This document shows, in pieces, positions 1-5,942 of a stretch of DNA of 5,942 nt (positions are counted from its first letter, which is position 1; each line of letters starts with the position of its first letter). The notes under the pieces were generated by a model. It saw only the letters and a program-made list of their open reading frames with translations. It was not told the origin of the DNA and did no database searches. This stretch comes from an uncultured Parvimonas sp. Its GTDB lineage: Bacteria; Bacillota; Clostridia; Tissierellales; Peptoniphilaceae. The DNA lies in the NCBI GenBank assembly GCA_902470455.1, contig CABRGI010000052.1, positions 1 through 5,942 on the forward strand. Reading direction: 5' to 3'. The position numbers and the translations under genes were made by a program.

Positions 1-676
1 TTAAATCTGTTACCGTAGTAATCTTTATATTTGAAAAATCACCATTAACCAAAAATACTTTTTCTCCATTTAATACAAATATTTTACAAGCATCTGTTAA
101 AATATTTTTTTCTTCATCTGTTAATTTATTATAGTATTCCATAAATTTATTAATTTTAAATGTTTGAGGAGTTTGTCCTTGAAACATAGTTTTTCTATCA
201 GGAATAGATGAAATAAATTTACTATCTTTAGAAACAACAATTGTATCAAAAGCGGGTACTACTGTGTCAATAATATTATATTTTTTGCAACTTTCGATGT
301 TTTCATCAATCATTTTAATTGAAACAAAAGGTCTAACTGCATCATGTGTCACAAGAATATCTTCATCTGTTAATCCATTATCATTATCAATAGCTGAAAT
401 AATATTTAAAATTGTAGAATTTCTATCTTTCCCACCATCTACAACAACAATTTTTTCAGACAAATAATTATAATCTTTTTCTATTATATCAACAAGATAG
501 GAATTCCAATCAGGATTTACACCCACATAAATTCTATCAATTTTATTACTTAGTAAAAATTTTTCAATTGTATGAATAATTATAGGTTTATCCCCTATGT
601 TCAAAAATTGTTTAGGAATATTAGAAATATTCATCCTACTACCTATTCCTCCAGCAAGAATACCTGCATAAATCAT
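1..676 (-). CDS. tarI: D-ribitol-5-phosphate cytidylyltransferase (TarI/IspD family), 3' end cut by window edge
   Basis: Predicted cytosolic enzyme that joins CTP and D-ribitol 5-phosphate to give CDP-ribitol and pyrophosphate; CDP-ribitol is the donor for ribitol-phosphate polymers such as wall teichoic acid. I translated 225 residues from the ATG at 676-674, and the frame is still open at base 1. Visible motifs are the nucleotide-binding loop AGGIGSRM (residues 8-15), PKQF (21-24), GGKDRNSTI (81-89), THDAVRPF (110-117), QGQTPQTF (166-173) and TDACK (194-198). Staphylococcal TarI is about 238 residues, so only about a dozen codons are missing. The paralogue IspD (methylerythritol phosphate pathway) is the alternative; the AGGIGSRM loop, the QGQTPQ and DACK stretches and the polymer-gene neighbours favour TarI. 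The start has a strong Shine-Dalgarno site and lies 3 nt past the glycosyltransferase stop. tarJ, the ribulose-5-phosphate reductase, would be the expected next gene outside the window. Confidence 0.88.
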   Translation of the reverse strand, partial: MIYAGILAGGIGSRMNISNIPKQFLNIGDKPIIIHTIEKFLLSNKIDRIYVGVNPDWNSYLVDIIEKDYNYLSEKIVVVDGGKDRNSTILNIISAIDNDNGLTDEDILVTHDAVRPFVSIKMIDENIESCKKYNIIDTVVPAFDTIVVSKDSKFISSIPDRKTMFQGQTPQTFKINKFMEYYNKLTDEEKNILTDACKIFVLNGEKVFLVNGDFSNIKITTVTDL

Positions 677-679
677 AAA

Positions 680-1681
680 CTAGTCCTCCTTATTATATGT
701 TTTTAAAAATGATGGGATTTTTAAAAATCCTATCAATGTGCCATATCCATAACTAATATGTAAAAGGAAAAATACAATCGGAAGCAATAAATTATAAGGA
801 TTAAATTTTCCTTTAAAAATTGAACTTAAAGACATCATAATATTCACAATAATATATGAACCAAATACCATTAAAAATAAGTATTTAGTAAAAAATAGTG
901 AAATAATTGATATAAAAAGAGATACTAAAAATGCAAATGGAATATAATGATAAATATTTAAACACTCGGGACAAACAACAGTTGTAAGTCCTATCCACAT
1001 TCCATTAGCTTTCTTTTGTTTAATCATTTTTGAAAGTGAATTTCTAGTATGTTGATAAGAAATAATATCATCATCATAACAAAGTTTATATCCAGCTTTT
1101 CTAATTCTATAGTGAAATTCATTGTCCTCAGTTCTTAATAATTTTTCATTAAAAAATCCAACTTTTTCCAATACTTCTCTTTTATACATTGCATGAAACA
1201 TAGACTTTACATATTTTTTTCCTGATGCATTTCTAAAAGGTGCAATCCCACTACCAAACATAGATGACTCTGCTTCCAAAAGCATTTTTTTATAAGCAGT
1301 ATCCTCATCAATAATATTTGGTCTTTTTCCTCCTGAAACATCTTCTCCTGATTCTATATTTCTAACATTTTTTTCTATAAAATCTTTTGGAACTGATGAG
1401 TGTGCATCTATTCTTACTAAAACATCCCCTGTAAAATTTCTTATCACTATATTCCATCCTGCAGATTGAATCTTTTTTGGATTATCCATAATTTTAACAT
1501 CTAAAAAATCATTATTCTCTTTAAAATCTTGCATAATTTTTTTTGTATTATCTGTAGATATTCCATCAACTAAAATTATTTCAATCTCGCTATGGGGATA
1601 TGTTTGTAATTCAAAATCTTTAAAAAGAGAAGGTAAAGTTTTCTCCTCATTCAAGGCAACTACACCAATACTAACCTTCAT
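680..1681 (-). CDS. Family 2 glycosyltransferase, ExoA-like, membrane-anchored
   Basis: Predicted inverting glycosyltransferase that adds a sugar from a nucleotide-sugar donor to a lipid-linked intermediate at the cytoplasmic face of the membrane; donor and acceptor cannot be told from sequence. The 333-residue protein begins with a GT-A nucleotide-binding fold (MKVSIGVVALNEE, residues 1-13; LVDGISTDNT, 37-46), a DXD-type metal site RIDAH (90-94, D92 and H94), and the catalytic-base region RTEDNEF (183-189, E185/D186). QHTRNSLSKMI (210-220) lies where these enzymes have their substrate-lid region. Three hydrophobic segments follow, near residues 247-265, 267-284 and 297-318, as in the succinoglycan ExoA subfamily. 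A CPEC cysteine pair (237-240) precedes the first. The ATG overlaps the stop of the upstream sugar transferase by one base (TAATG), and tarI follows after 3 nt, so all three genes are likely co-translated. Confidence 0.85.
   Translation of the reverse strand: MKVSIGVVALNEEKTLPSLFKDFELQTYPHSEIEIILVDGISTDNTKKIMQDFKENNDFLDVKIMDNPKKIQSAGWNIVIRNFTGDVLVRIDAHSSVPKDFIEKNVRNIESGEDVSGGKRPNIIDEDTAYKKMLLEAESSMFGSGIAPFRNASGKKYVKSMFHAMYKREVLEKVGFFNEKLLRTEDNEFHYRIRKAGYKLCYDDDIISYQHTRNSLSKMIKQKKANGMWIGLTTVVCPECLNIYHYIPFAFLVSLFISIISLFFTKYLFLMVFGSYIIVNIMMSLSSIFKGKFNPYNLLLPIVFFLLHISYGYGTLIGFLKIPSFLKTYNKED
684..691 (-). promoter_or_regulatory. Ribosome binding site of tarI, inside the upstream gene
   Basis: The minus strand reads AAGGAGGA followed by 7 nt and then ATG at 676. 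This near-perfect Shine-Dalgarno site lies within the last codons of the glycosyltransferase gene (stop TAG at 682-680). It fixes the tarI start and makes translational coupling likely. Confidence 0.85.
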
Positions 1682-2385
1682 TATTTTTTCCTCCCAAAAA
1701 AAACTGATAAAAATGTTTTAAACATAATTTTTATATCATACCAAAAAGAAAATCTTTCAATATATTCTAAATTATACTTCATTTTATCCGGTAAAATATA
1801 ATTTACATAAATATCATCAATATTTGAATCATTATCTAAGTGTTTTGATATTATTTCATCCTCATCTTTATAATTTATACTGGAATATGATGTAAGTCCC
1901 GCAGGGAGCAATAAAGTCGCATACATATAATCAGAATACCTTTCAACATATTTTGTTACTTCAGGTCTCGTTCCAACAAAACTCATTTCTCCTAAAAATA
2001 TATTAAAAATTTGTGGAAATTCATCTAATCTATATTTTCTTAAAAATTTTCCAACTTTAGTTATTCTCGAATCTGATTTCACAGTTACAAGTGTTCCAAT
2101 TTTATCCGCATTTGAAACCATTGTTCTAAATTTAAAAATTCTAAATTTTTTACCGTATGTTGTAACTCTTTCTTGTCTATAAAATATACTACCTTTTGAA
2201 TCTAACTTTATAGCTATTGAAATTATAACTATCGGAATAAATAATATTAGTAAAATTAAAACTGAAAAAATAATGTCAAATATTCTTTTAAAAACTAAAC
2301 TAAGTTTCTTTTTTGAAACTATTTCATAATATTTTTTTACAGAATCATTTTGAAACTCTGTAGGCAAATCTATAAATTTTATCAA
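1681..2385 (-). CDS. Polyprenyl-phosphate sugar-1-phosphate transferase (PglC/WcaJ-type monotopic phosphoglycosyl transferase)
   Basis: Predicted initiating enzyme of a surface glycan: it moves a sugar 1-phosphate from a UDP-sugar to undecaprenyl phosphate at the inner face of the membrane, giving the lipid-linked first sugar. The 234-residue protein has the family order: KRIFDIIFS (33-41) leading into one re-entrant hydrophobic helix (about 36-59) broken by P51, then IFYRQERV (67-74), FRIFKFRTM (81-89), and LRKYRLDEFPQIFN (115-128) with the catalytic Asp-Glu pair D121-E122, then FVGTRPE (136-142). The length matches the short PglC-like class without the extra N-terminal membrane domain of WbaP/WcaJ. 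The usual PGITG-like stretch is replaced by PAGLTSYSSI (161-170). The start is TTG at 2385-2383, supported by AAGGAG 8 nt upstream; the first in-frame ATG is at residue 89, past essential motifs. It is the first gene of the three-gene cluster, after a probable promoter. The sugar transferred is unknown. Confidence 0.9.
   Translation of the reverse strand: MIKFIDLPTEFQNDSVKKYYEIVSKKKLSLVFKRIFDIIFSVLILLILFIPIVIISIAIKLDSKGSIFYRQERVTTYGKKFRIFKFRTMVSNADKIGTLVTVKSDSRITKVGKFLRKYRLDEFPQIFNIFLGEMSFVGTRPEVTKYVERYSDYMYATLLLPAGLTSYSSINYKDEDEIISKHLDNDSNIDDIYVNYILPDKMKYNLEYIERFSFWYDIKIMFKTFLSVFFGRKK
1689..1695 (-). promoter_or_regulatory. Ribosome binding site of the ExoA-like glycosyltransferase
   Basis: The minus strand reads GGGAGGA, 7 nt before ATG at 1681, within the last codons of the upstream gene. 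Start and upstream stop share one base in TAATG (1683-1679), a classic termination-reinitiation arrangement. Confidence 0.8.
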
Positions 2386-2393
2386 ATTATTTT

Positions 2394-2399
2394 CTCCTT
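2394..2399 (-). promoter_or_regulatory. Ribosome binding site that decides the TTG start of the sugar transferase
   Basis: The minus strand reads AAGGAG, then 8 nt, then TTG at 2385. No ATG or GTG lies at a suitable distance in this frame, so this site supports a TTG initiation codon. Confidence 0.75.
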
Positions 2400-2416
2400 A
2401 TTTAAATGTCTGTAAT

Positions 2417-2445
2417 ATAATAACATATATTTAAAATAAAGTAAA
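2417..2445 (-). promoter_or_regulatory. Candidate sigma-A promoter for the sugar transferase-glycosyltransferase-tarI cluster
   Basis: Just after the pyk stop codon the minus strand has TTTACT (2445-2440) as a -35 element, a 17-nt spacer and TATTAT (2422-2417) as a -10 element. TGT directly precedes the -10, which gives an extended -10 (TGnTATTAT). Transcription would start near 2410, leaving a leader of about 25 nt that contains the ribosome binding site. The spacing and position are right, but AT-rich DNA gives chance matches. Confidence 0.5.
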
Positions 2446-2446
2446 A

Positions 2447-4198
2447 TTAAAGAACTTTAACATCACCATCATAAACCAAACCACCAACAGTATCTATTGT
2501 TACAAGTTGACCGTCTTTAATTAAATTTGTTACATTTTCAGCACCAATAATTGTTGGAATATTAAAATGTAATGCAATTATTGCTGCATGAGAAGTTAAC
2601 CCTCCCGTTTCAACTATAATTCCTGATGCTCTATCAATAAATTCGACATATTCTCTATCCGTGAATTTAGATACTATTATATCTCCATCTTTAAATTTAT
2701 TTTTTAAATCATCTTCACAATTTATTACACAAACTTTTCCTGTTACTGAATCTTTTCCAATTCCAAATCCCTTTATCAAAATTTTCCCAACTGTATGCAC
2801 TTTTATTAAATTTGTTGTCCCTGCAACACCAACCGGTATTCCTGCTGTTAGTACAACTGTATCTCCATCACTAATATAATTTGCATTTAAAGTAGCTGAT
2901 ATTGAACGTTCAATAACTTCATCAGTATGTTCAGATTTTTTTGAAATCAAGCTAGTAACTCCCCAAAAAATTTGTAATTTTCTTCTAACTTTTTCAGAAT
3001 AAGTTACAGCTATAATATCAACAAATGGTCTAAATTTAGAAATTGATATTGGTGTAATTCCTGAAGCAGTTGCACAAATAATTGCTTTTGCTCTTAAATT
3101 TTCAGCAATTTCCTTTGTGGATAAACTAATTGAATTCATCGTATTTAAAGCATCATGTCTGATTTTGTTTTTTATACTATTTTGAAAATCAAATGAATTT
3201 TCTGTTGTAATAGCTATATTATTCATAACTTTAACTGCATCCTTTGGATATTTTCCTGCAGCTGTTTCACCTGATAACATAACACAATCACTTCCGTCAA
3301 TAATTGCATTTGCTACATCTGTAACCTCTGCCCTTGTGGGTCTAGGATTTCTAATCATAGAATCCAACATTTGAGTTGCAGTTATTACAGGTTTTCCTAT
3401 TAAATTACATTTTCTAATAATTTCTTTTTGAATTTTTGGAATAAATTCCGTTTTTATTTCAACACCTAAATCTCCTCTAGCTACCATTATTCCGTCTGAT
3501 GCTTCTATAATTTTATCAATATTTTCAACACCTTCTTGATTTTCGATTTTAGATATAATTTTAATATCAGAATTATTTTCATCTAAAATTTTTCTAATTT
3601 CATACACATCTTCAGGTTTTCTAACAAAAGAAGCAGCAATAAAATCTAAATCATTTTTTATTGCAAATAAAATGTCACTCTTATCCTTTTCTGTAATTGA
3701 AGGTAAATGTATTATTTCATTTGGAATATTCACGCCTTTATTGCTCTTAATTACTCCGTTATTTTTTACCAAACATTTTATTTCTTTATCTGTTTTTGAA
3801 ATAACTTCCATTTCTATCAAACCATCATCAACTAAAATTGTTCCACCAATTTTAACATCATCCGGTAGTAATTTATAAGAAACAGAACAAATTTCTTGAT
3901 TTCCTAAAGCTTCTTCAATTGTAAAAGTATAAATGTCTCCTGATTTTAAAAAAACTTCATCAACACTAAATTTTCCAAGTCTAATTTCAGGACCCTTTGT
4001 ATCAAGCATTATAGCTATTGGCAAGTCTAACTCTTCTCTTGCCTTTTTTATATTATCAATTCTAACTTGATGTTCTTCCTTGCTTCCATGTGAAAAATTC
4101 AATCTACATATATTCATTCCACTAAGAATTAATTCTTTTAAACTTTCAACTGAATCTGAAGCAGGTCCAATTGTACAAATTATTTTTGTCTTTTTCAT
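2447..4198 (-). CDS. pyk: Pyruvate kinase with C-terminal PEP-utiliser domain
   Basis: Cytosolic last step of glycolysis: phosphoenolpyruvate plus ADP gives pyruvate plus ATP. The 583-residue protein has the long form known in Bacillus and relatives, not the roughly 470-residue E. coli form. Catalytic-barrel motifs are KTKIICTIGPAS (3-14), CRLNFSHG (31-38, R32), LDTKGPEIR (65-73), ISKIENQEG (215-223, catalytic K217 and metal ligand E219), ARGDLGVE (240-247, metal ligand D243), TATQMLDSM (273-281) and RPTRAEVTDVANA (286-298). Glu71 in GPEIR matches the residue that marks K+-dependent pyruvate kinases; K+-independent ones have Lys. The allosteric C domain spans about 350-472. The extra domain (about 480-583) keeps GGLTSHAAI (532-540) with H537, the position phosphorylated in PPDK-type enzymes, although pyruvate kinase does not need it. 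ATG at 4198 has AGGAG 6 nt upstream, overlapping the pfkA stop. It is probably the last gene of dnaE-pfkA-pyk. Confidence 0.97.
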   Translation of the reverse strand: MKKTKIICTIGPASDSVESLKELILSGMNICRLNFSHGSKEEHQVRIDNIKKAREELDLPIAIMLDTKGPEIRLGKFSVDEVFLKSGDIYTFTIEEALGNQEICSVSYKLLPDDVKIGGTILVDDGLIEMEVISKTDKEIKCLVKNNGVIKSNKGVNIPNEIIHLPSITEKDKSDILFAIKNDLDFIAASFVRKPEDVYEIRKILDENNSDIKIISKIENQEGVENIDKIIEASDGIMVARGDLGVEIKTEFIPKIQKEIIRKCNLIGKPVITATQMLDSMIRNPRPTRAEVTDVANAIIDGSDCVMLSGETAAGKYPKDAVKVMNNIAITTENSFDFQNSIKNKIRHDALNTMNSISLSTKEIAENLRAKAIICATASGITPISISKFRPFVDIIAVTYSEKVRRKLQIFWGVTSLISKKSEHTDEVIERSISATLNANYISDGDTVVLTAGIPVGVAGTTNLIKVHTVGKILIKGFGIGKDSVTGKVCVINCEDDLKNKFKDGDIIVSKFTDREYVEFIDRASGIIVETGGLTSHAAIIALHFNIPTIIGAENVTNLIKDGQLVTIDTVGGLVYDGDVKVL

Positions 4199-4203
4199 AA
4201 TTA

Positions 4204-4210
4204 TCTCCTA
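4204..4210 (-). promoter_or_regulatory. Ribosome binding site of pyk fused to the pfkA stop codon
   Basis: The minus strand reads TAGGAGA: the TAG (4210-4208) is the pfkA stop codon, and its last two bases start the Shine-Dalgarno core AGGAG (4209-4205), 6 nt before ATG at 4198. Ribosomes ending pfkA therefore sit on the pyk initiation site, which favours coupled, balanced synthesis of the two enzymes. Confidence 0.8.
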
Positions 4211-5167
4211 AATAGATAGTTCATCAACTATATCATATAAATCTTTATTAAATATTTTTTTGCTTGAAACTGCATCTTCTATAGAAATATATTCAATACT
4301 ATTATTTCTATATGCCAATGCTAAATTTGTTTTATTTTTTAATAATAGCTTAACCGCCATACTTCCCATTTGACTTGCAATTATTCTGTCAAATGAACTT
4401 GGAGTGCCTCCTCTTTGAATATGTCCAAGAACAGTAACTCTTGTATCAATATTCGCCTTTTCTTGAACTTGCCTTTTAAGCTCATAAGGGCTTAAAATCC
4501 CTTCTGTTAAAACAATTATATGATGCAACTTTCCTCTTTTTCTACCACGAATTATTTTATTACAAACTTTATCTATATCAAAATCAACTTCTGGAACTAT
4601 TATACTTTCTGCTCCTCCGGCAAGACCTGAGTTTAATGCAATATCTCCACATTTTCTTCCCATAACTTCTAATATATTAGCTCTTCCGTGTGAAGATGAA
4701 GTATCACGAAGTTTTGATATAGCATCTATAACTGTATTTACAGAAGTAAAAAATCCTACTGTATAGTCAGTATATCCCATATCATTATCAATAGTACAAG
4801 GTATAGCTATCGTCCTAATTCCATATCTACTTAGTACATTAGCTCCCCTAAAAGTACCATCTCCTCCTAAAACTACAAGTCCTTCTATACCATATTTCTC
4901 TAAATTTTTAACAGCCTTCTCCTGACCTTCTATAGTCATAAATGCTTTACTTCTTGCACTACCTAATATAGTTCCCCCTTTTTGAATTATATCAGCGACA
5001 CTAGATACATTCATTTCAAAAATATCCCCTTTAATAAGACCATCATATCCAAATTTTACACCATAAATTCTAATATTATGATAAATACATGTTCTTACAA
5101 CTGCTCTTATTACAGGATTCATTCCTGGAGAATCACCTCCACTCGTAAGAATAGCAATTTTTTTCAA
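4208..5167 (-). CDS. pfkA: ATP-dependent 6-phosphofructokinase, TTG start
   Basis: Cytosolic committed step of glycolysis: fructose 6-phosphate plus ATP gives fructose 1,6-bisphosphate plus ADP. At 319 residues it has the length of bacterial group I PfkA and aligns without gaps to E. coli-type numbering. Motifs are GGDSPGMN (10-17), LGGDGT (100-105), TIDND (125-129, catalytic base D127), MGR (169-171), E222, R243 and LGHIQRGG (247-254, H249 and R252). Gly104 indicates ATP use; PPi enzymes have Asp. Position 124 is Cys (PCTIDND), where ATP enzymes have Gly and PPi enzymes Lys. Effector-site residues R21, R25, D59, R154, E187, R211 and K213 are kept, so allosteric control by ADP or PEP is plausible; position 54 is Val where, from memory, E. 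coli has Arg. The start is TTG at 5167-5165, giving MKKIAILTSGGD with GGAGG 6 nt before it. dnaE ends 12 nt upstream and pyk begins 9 nt downstream. Confidence 0.96.
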   Translation of the reverse strand: MKKIAILTSGGDSPGMNPVIRAVVRTCIYHNIRIYGVKFGYDGLIKGDIFEMNVSSVADIIQKGGTILGSARSKAFMTIEGQEKAVKNLEKYGIEGLVVLGGDGTFRGANVLSRYGIRTIAIPCTIDNDMGYTDYTVGFFTSVNTVIDAISKLRDTSSSHGRANILEVMGRKCGDIALNSGLAGGAESIIVPEVDFDIDKVCNKIIRGRKRGKLHHIIVLTEGILSPYELKRQVQEKANIDTRVTVLGHIQRGGTPSSFDRIIASQMGSMAVKLLLKNKTNLALAYRNNSIEYISIEDAVSSKKIFNKDLYDIVDELSI

Positions 5168-5172
5168 AATAT

Positions 5173-5178
5173 ACCTCC
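5173..5178 (-). promoter_or_regulatory. Ribosome binding site that decides the TTG start of pfkA
   Basis: The minus strand reads GGAGGT, then 5 nt, then TTG at 5167. The protein begins exactly at the conserved family N-terminus, and there is no in-frame ATG or GTG nearby, so TTG is the start. The site begins 1 nt after the dnaE stop codon (5182-5180). Confidence 0.8.
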
Positions 5179-5179
5179 A

Positions 5180-5942
5180 TTAGTTTATACGAAAACAATC
5201 TTTTCCAAAATTATTTTCTAATTCAATAAGTAAATTTTCATTTTTTAAATCAAATTTATTTTCTAATCTTAAAGTTTTATTGTTAGATAAAATATACAAA
5301 ATTACTTGATTTTCTCCACCATATTTTTCTGAAAATTCTCCAAGTTTTTTCTTAATATTATTATCAAAATTTTCTAATTTTATATATAGTTTCTTACTAT
5401 AAATTTCTTCAATTTCTTTAGCATCAATTATAGTATAATTAGTATTTCCAAATGAATTAACAGCTACTTTAACTGATATTTCATAAATTTTCCCTTTATG
5501 AATATCTAAATCCATTACATCTAAGAGTTCAATACTACTTGAAAAGTCTTCAACATTTACAGTTTTTAACATTTTATTTTTTTTATTTCTTCTTGTTTTT
5601 ACAGAATTTACATAAACTATTACTTTATAGATACCTTTGTCTAAAACTTTTAAATCAATCAATTTCATAGTATTTTGAGATTTTATATATGCTTTATAAT
5701 CATCTAATGGATGTGAAGAAATATAAAAACCTAAAACGTCTTTTTCAAATTCAAGAATATCGTCCTTTGAAAATTTTTCAGACTTAACAAATTTTTCTTG
5801 CATAAAATCTGAACTGATTAAAGAAAGCTGTCCTGATAATTCATTTTTACTTTTTGAAACTATTTGTGTAAATAAAGTTTCAAAAGAATTCAAAATTTCT
5901 ATTCTGCTTTCTTCTATTTCATCAAAAGCCCCCGACTTTATT
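5180..5942 (-). CDS. dnaE: DNA polymerase III alpha subunit (DnaE), C-terminal part; 5' end outside window
   Basis: C-terminal 253 residues of a replicative DNA polymerase; the catalytic PHP and palm domains would lie beyond the right edge. The frame is open to base 5942 and the visible part starts IKSGAFDEIEESR, the usual end of the helix-hairpin-helix region of DnaE. GQLSL (fragment residues 37-41) and the strong family signature EKDVLGFYISSHPLDDY (66-82) follow. Next is the OB-fold (about 100-175), with KTRRNKKNKM and VEDFSSSIELLDV where family members have a basic loop and an EDLTG-like strand, then a poorly conserved C-terminal domain of about 80 residues ending in FRIN. This layout fits DnaE rather than PolC, whose C-terminus lacks these elements. 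A TTG at 5893-5891 could be taken as a start, but the coding match continues upstream of it. pfkA follows after 12 nt. The OB and tail sequences are divergent, as is common at this end of the protein. Confidence 0.93.
   Translation of the reverse strand, partial: IKSGAFDEIEESRIEILNSFETLFTQIVSKSKNELSGQLSLISSDFMQEKFVKSEKFSKDDILEFEKDVLGFYISSHPLDDYKAYIKSQNTMKLIDLKVLDKGIYKVIVYVNSVKTRRNKKNKMLKTVNVEDFSSSIELLDVMDLDIHKGKIYEISVKVAVNSFGNTNYTIIDAKEIEEIYSKKLYIKLENFDNNIKKKLGEFSEKYGGENQVILYILSNNKTLRLENKFDLKNENLLIELENNFGKDCFRIN

Noticed and set aside
264..467. Open frame on the plus strand (67 codons)
   Set aside because: It lies antisense inside tarI, which has strong family motifs; the translation is low-complexity and resembles no known protein.
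1..676. IspD (methylerythritol phosphate pathway) as the identity of the left-edge gene
   Set aside because: The residue pattern and the neighbours in surface-glycan synthesis fit TarI better, though the families are close and the genome should be checked for a separate ispD.
2414..2431. Inverted repeat AATATA / TATATT with a 6-nt loop as a pyk terminator
   Set aside because: A 6-bp stem made only of A-T pairs with no following U-run is too weak; it overlaps the candidate -10 element and is expected by chance in AT-rich DNA.
2661..2879. Open frame on the plus strand (72 codons)
   Set aside because: Antisense to the C-terminal domain of pyk; a shadow frame.
3672..3878. Open frame on the plus strand (68 codons)
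   Set aside because: Antisense to the pyk barrel region; a shadow frame.
4982..5221. Open frame on the plus strand (79 codons) across the pfkA-dnaE junction
   Set aside because: Antisense to the conserved pfkA N-terminus and the dnaE tail; no recognisable product.
5891..5893. TTG as the start of a separate 237-residue gene
   Set aside because: The frame stays open to the window edge and the upstream codons (IKSGAFDE...) match DnaE, so the gene continues outside the window.

Overview
This is a very AT-rich (well under one third G+C by eye), gene-dense stretch in which every gene lies on the minus strand, so it reads from the right edge to the left edge. The protein families and the gene order dnaE-pfkA-pyk point to a low-GC Firmicute. 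A fermentative clostridial or Tissierellia-type anaerobe (for example a Parvimonas or Peptoniphilus relative) is my best guess, but the sequence alone does not fix the genus.

Right part (5942 to 2447): the 3' end of dnaE (replicative DNA polymerase III alpha subunit, cut by the window edge), then pfkA (6-phosphofructokinase) and pyk (pyruvate kinase with the extra C-terminal PEP-utiliser domain). Gaps are only 12 and 9 nt, and the ribosome binding sites abut or overlap the preceding stop codon, so this looks like one transcript joining a replication gene to the two irreversible, regulated steps of glycolysis. pfkA starts with TTG.

A 61-nt gap (2386-2446) follows. It holds no convincing terminator but does hold a good candidate sigma-A promoter with an extended -10.

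Left part (2385 to 1): a tightly coupled three-gene cell-surface polymer cluster. It contains a monotopic polyprenyl-phosphate sugar-1-phosphate transferase (TTG start), an ExoA-like family 2 glycosyltransferase with a C-terminal membrane block, and a TarI-type ribitol-5-phosphate cytidylyltransferase that runs off the left edge about a dozen codons before its expected end. Together these suggest that a lipid-linked sugar is made and extended, and that CDP-ribitol is supplied for a ribitol-phosphate-containing teichoic acid or capsule-like polymer.

I see no RNA genes, mobile elements, CRISPR arrays or long repeats. There is no gene-free stretch above 300 bases. No clearly new system is visible. 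The points most worth following are the PglC/WcaJ-type initiator beside TarI, the Cys at PFK position 124, and the dnaE-pfkA-pyk coupling.
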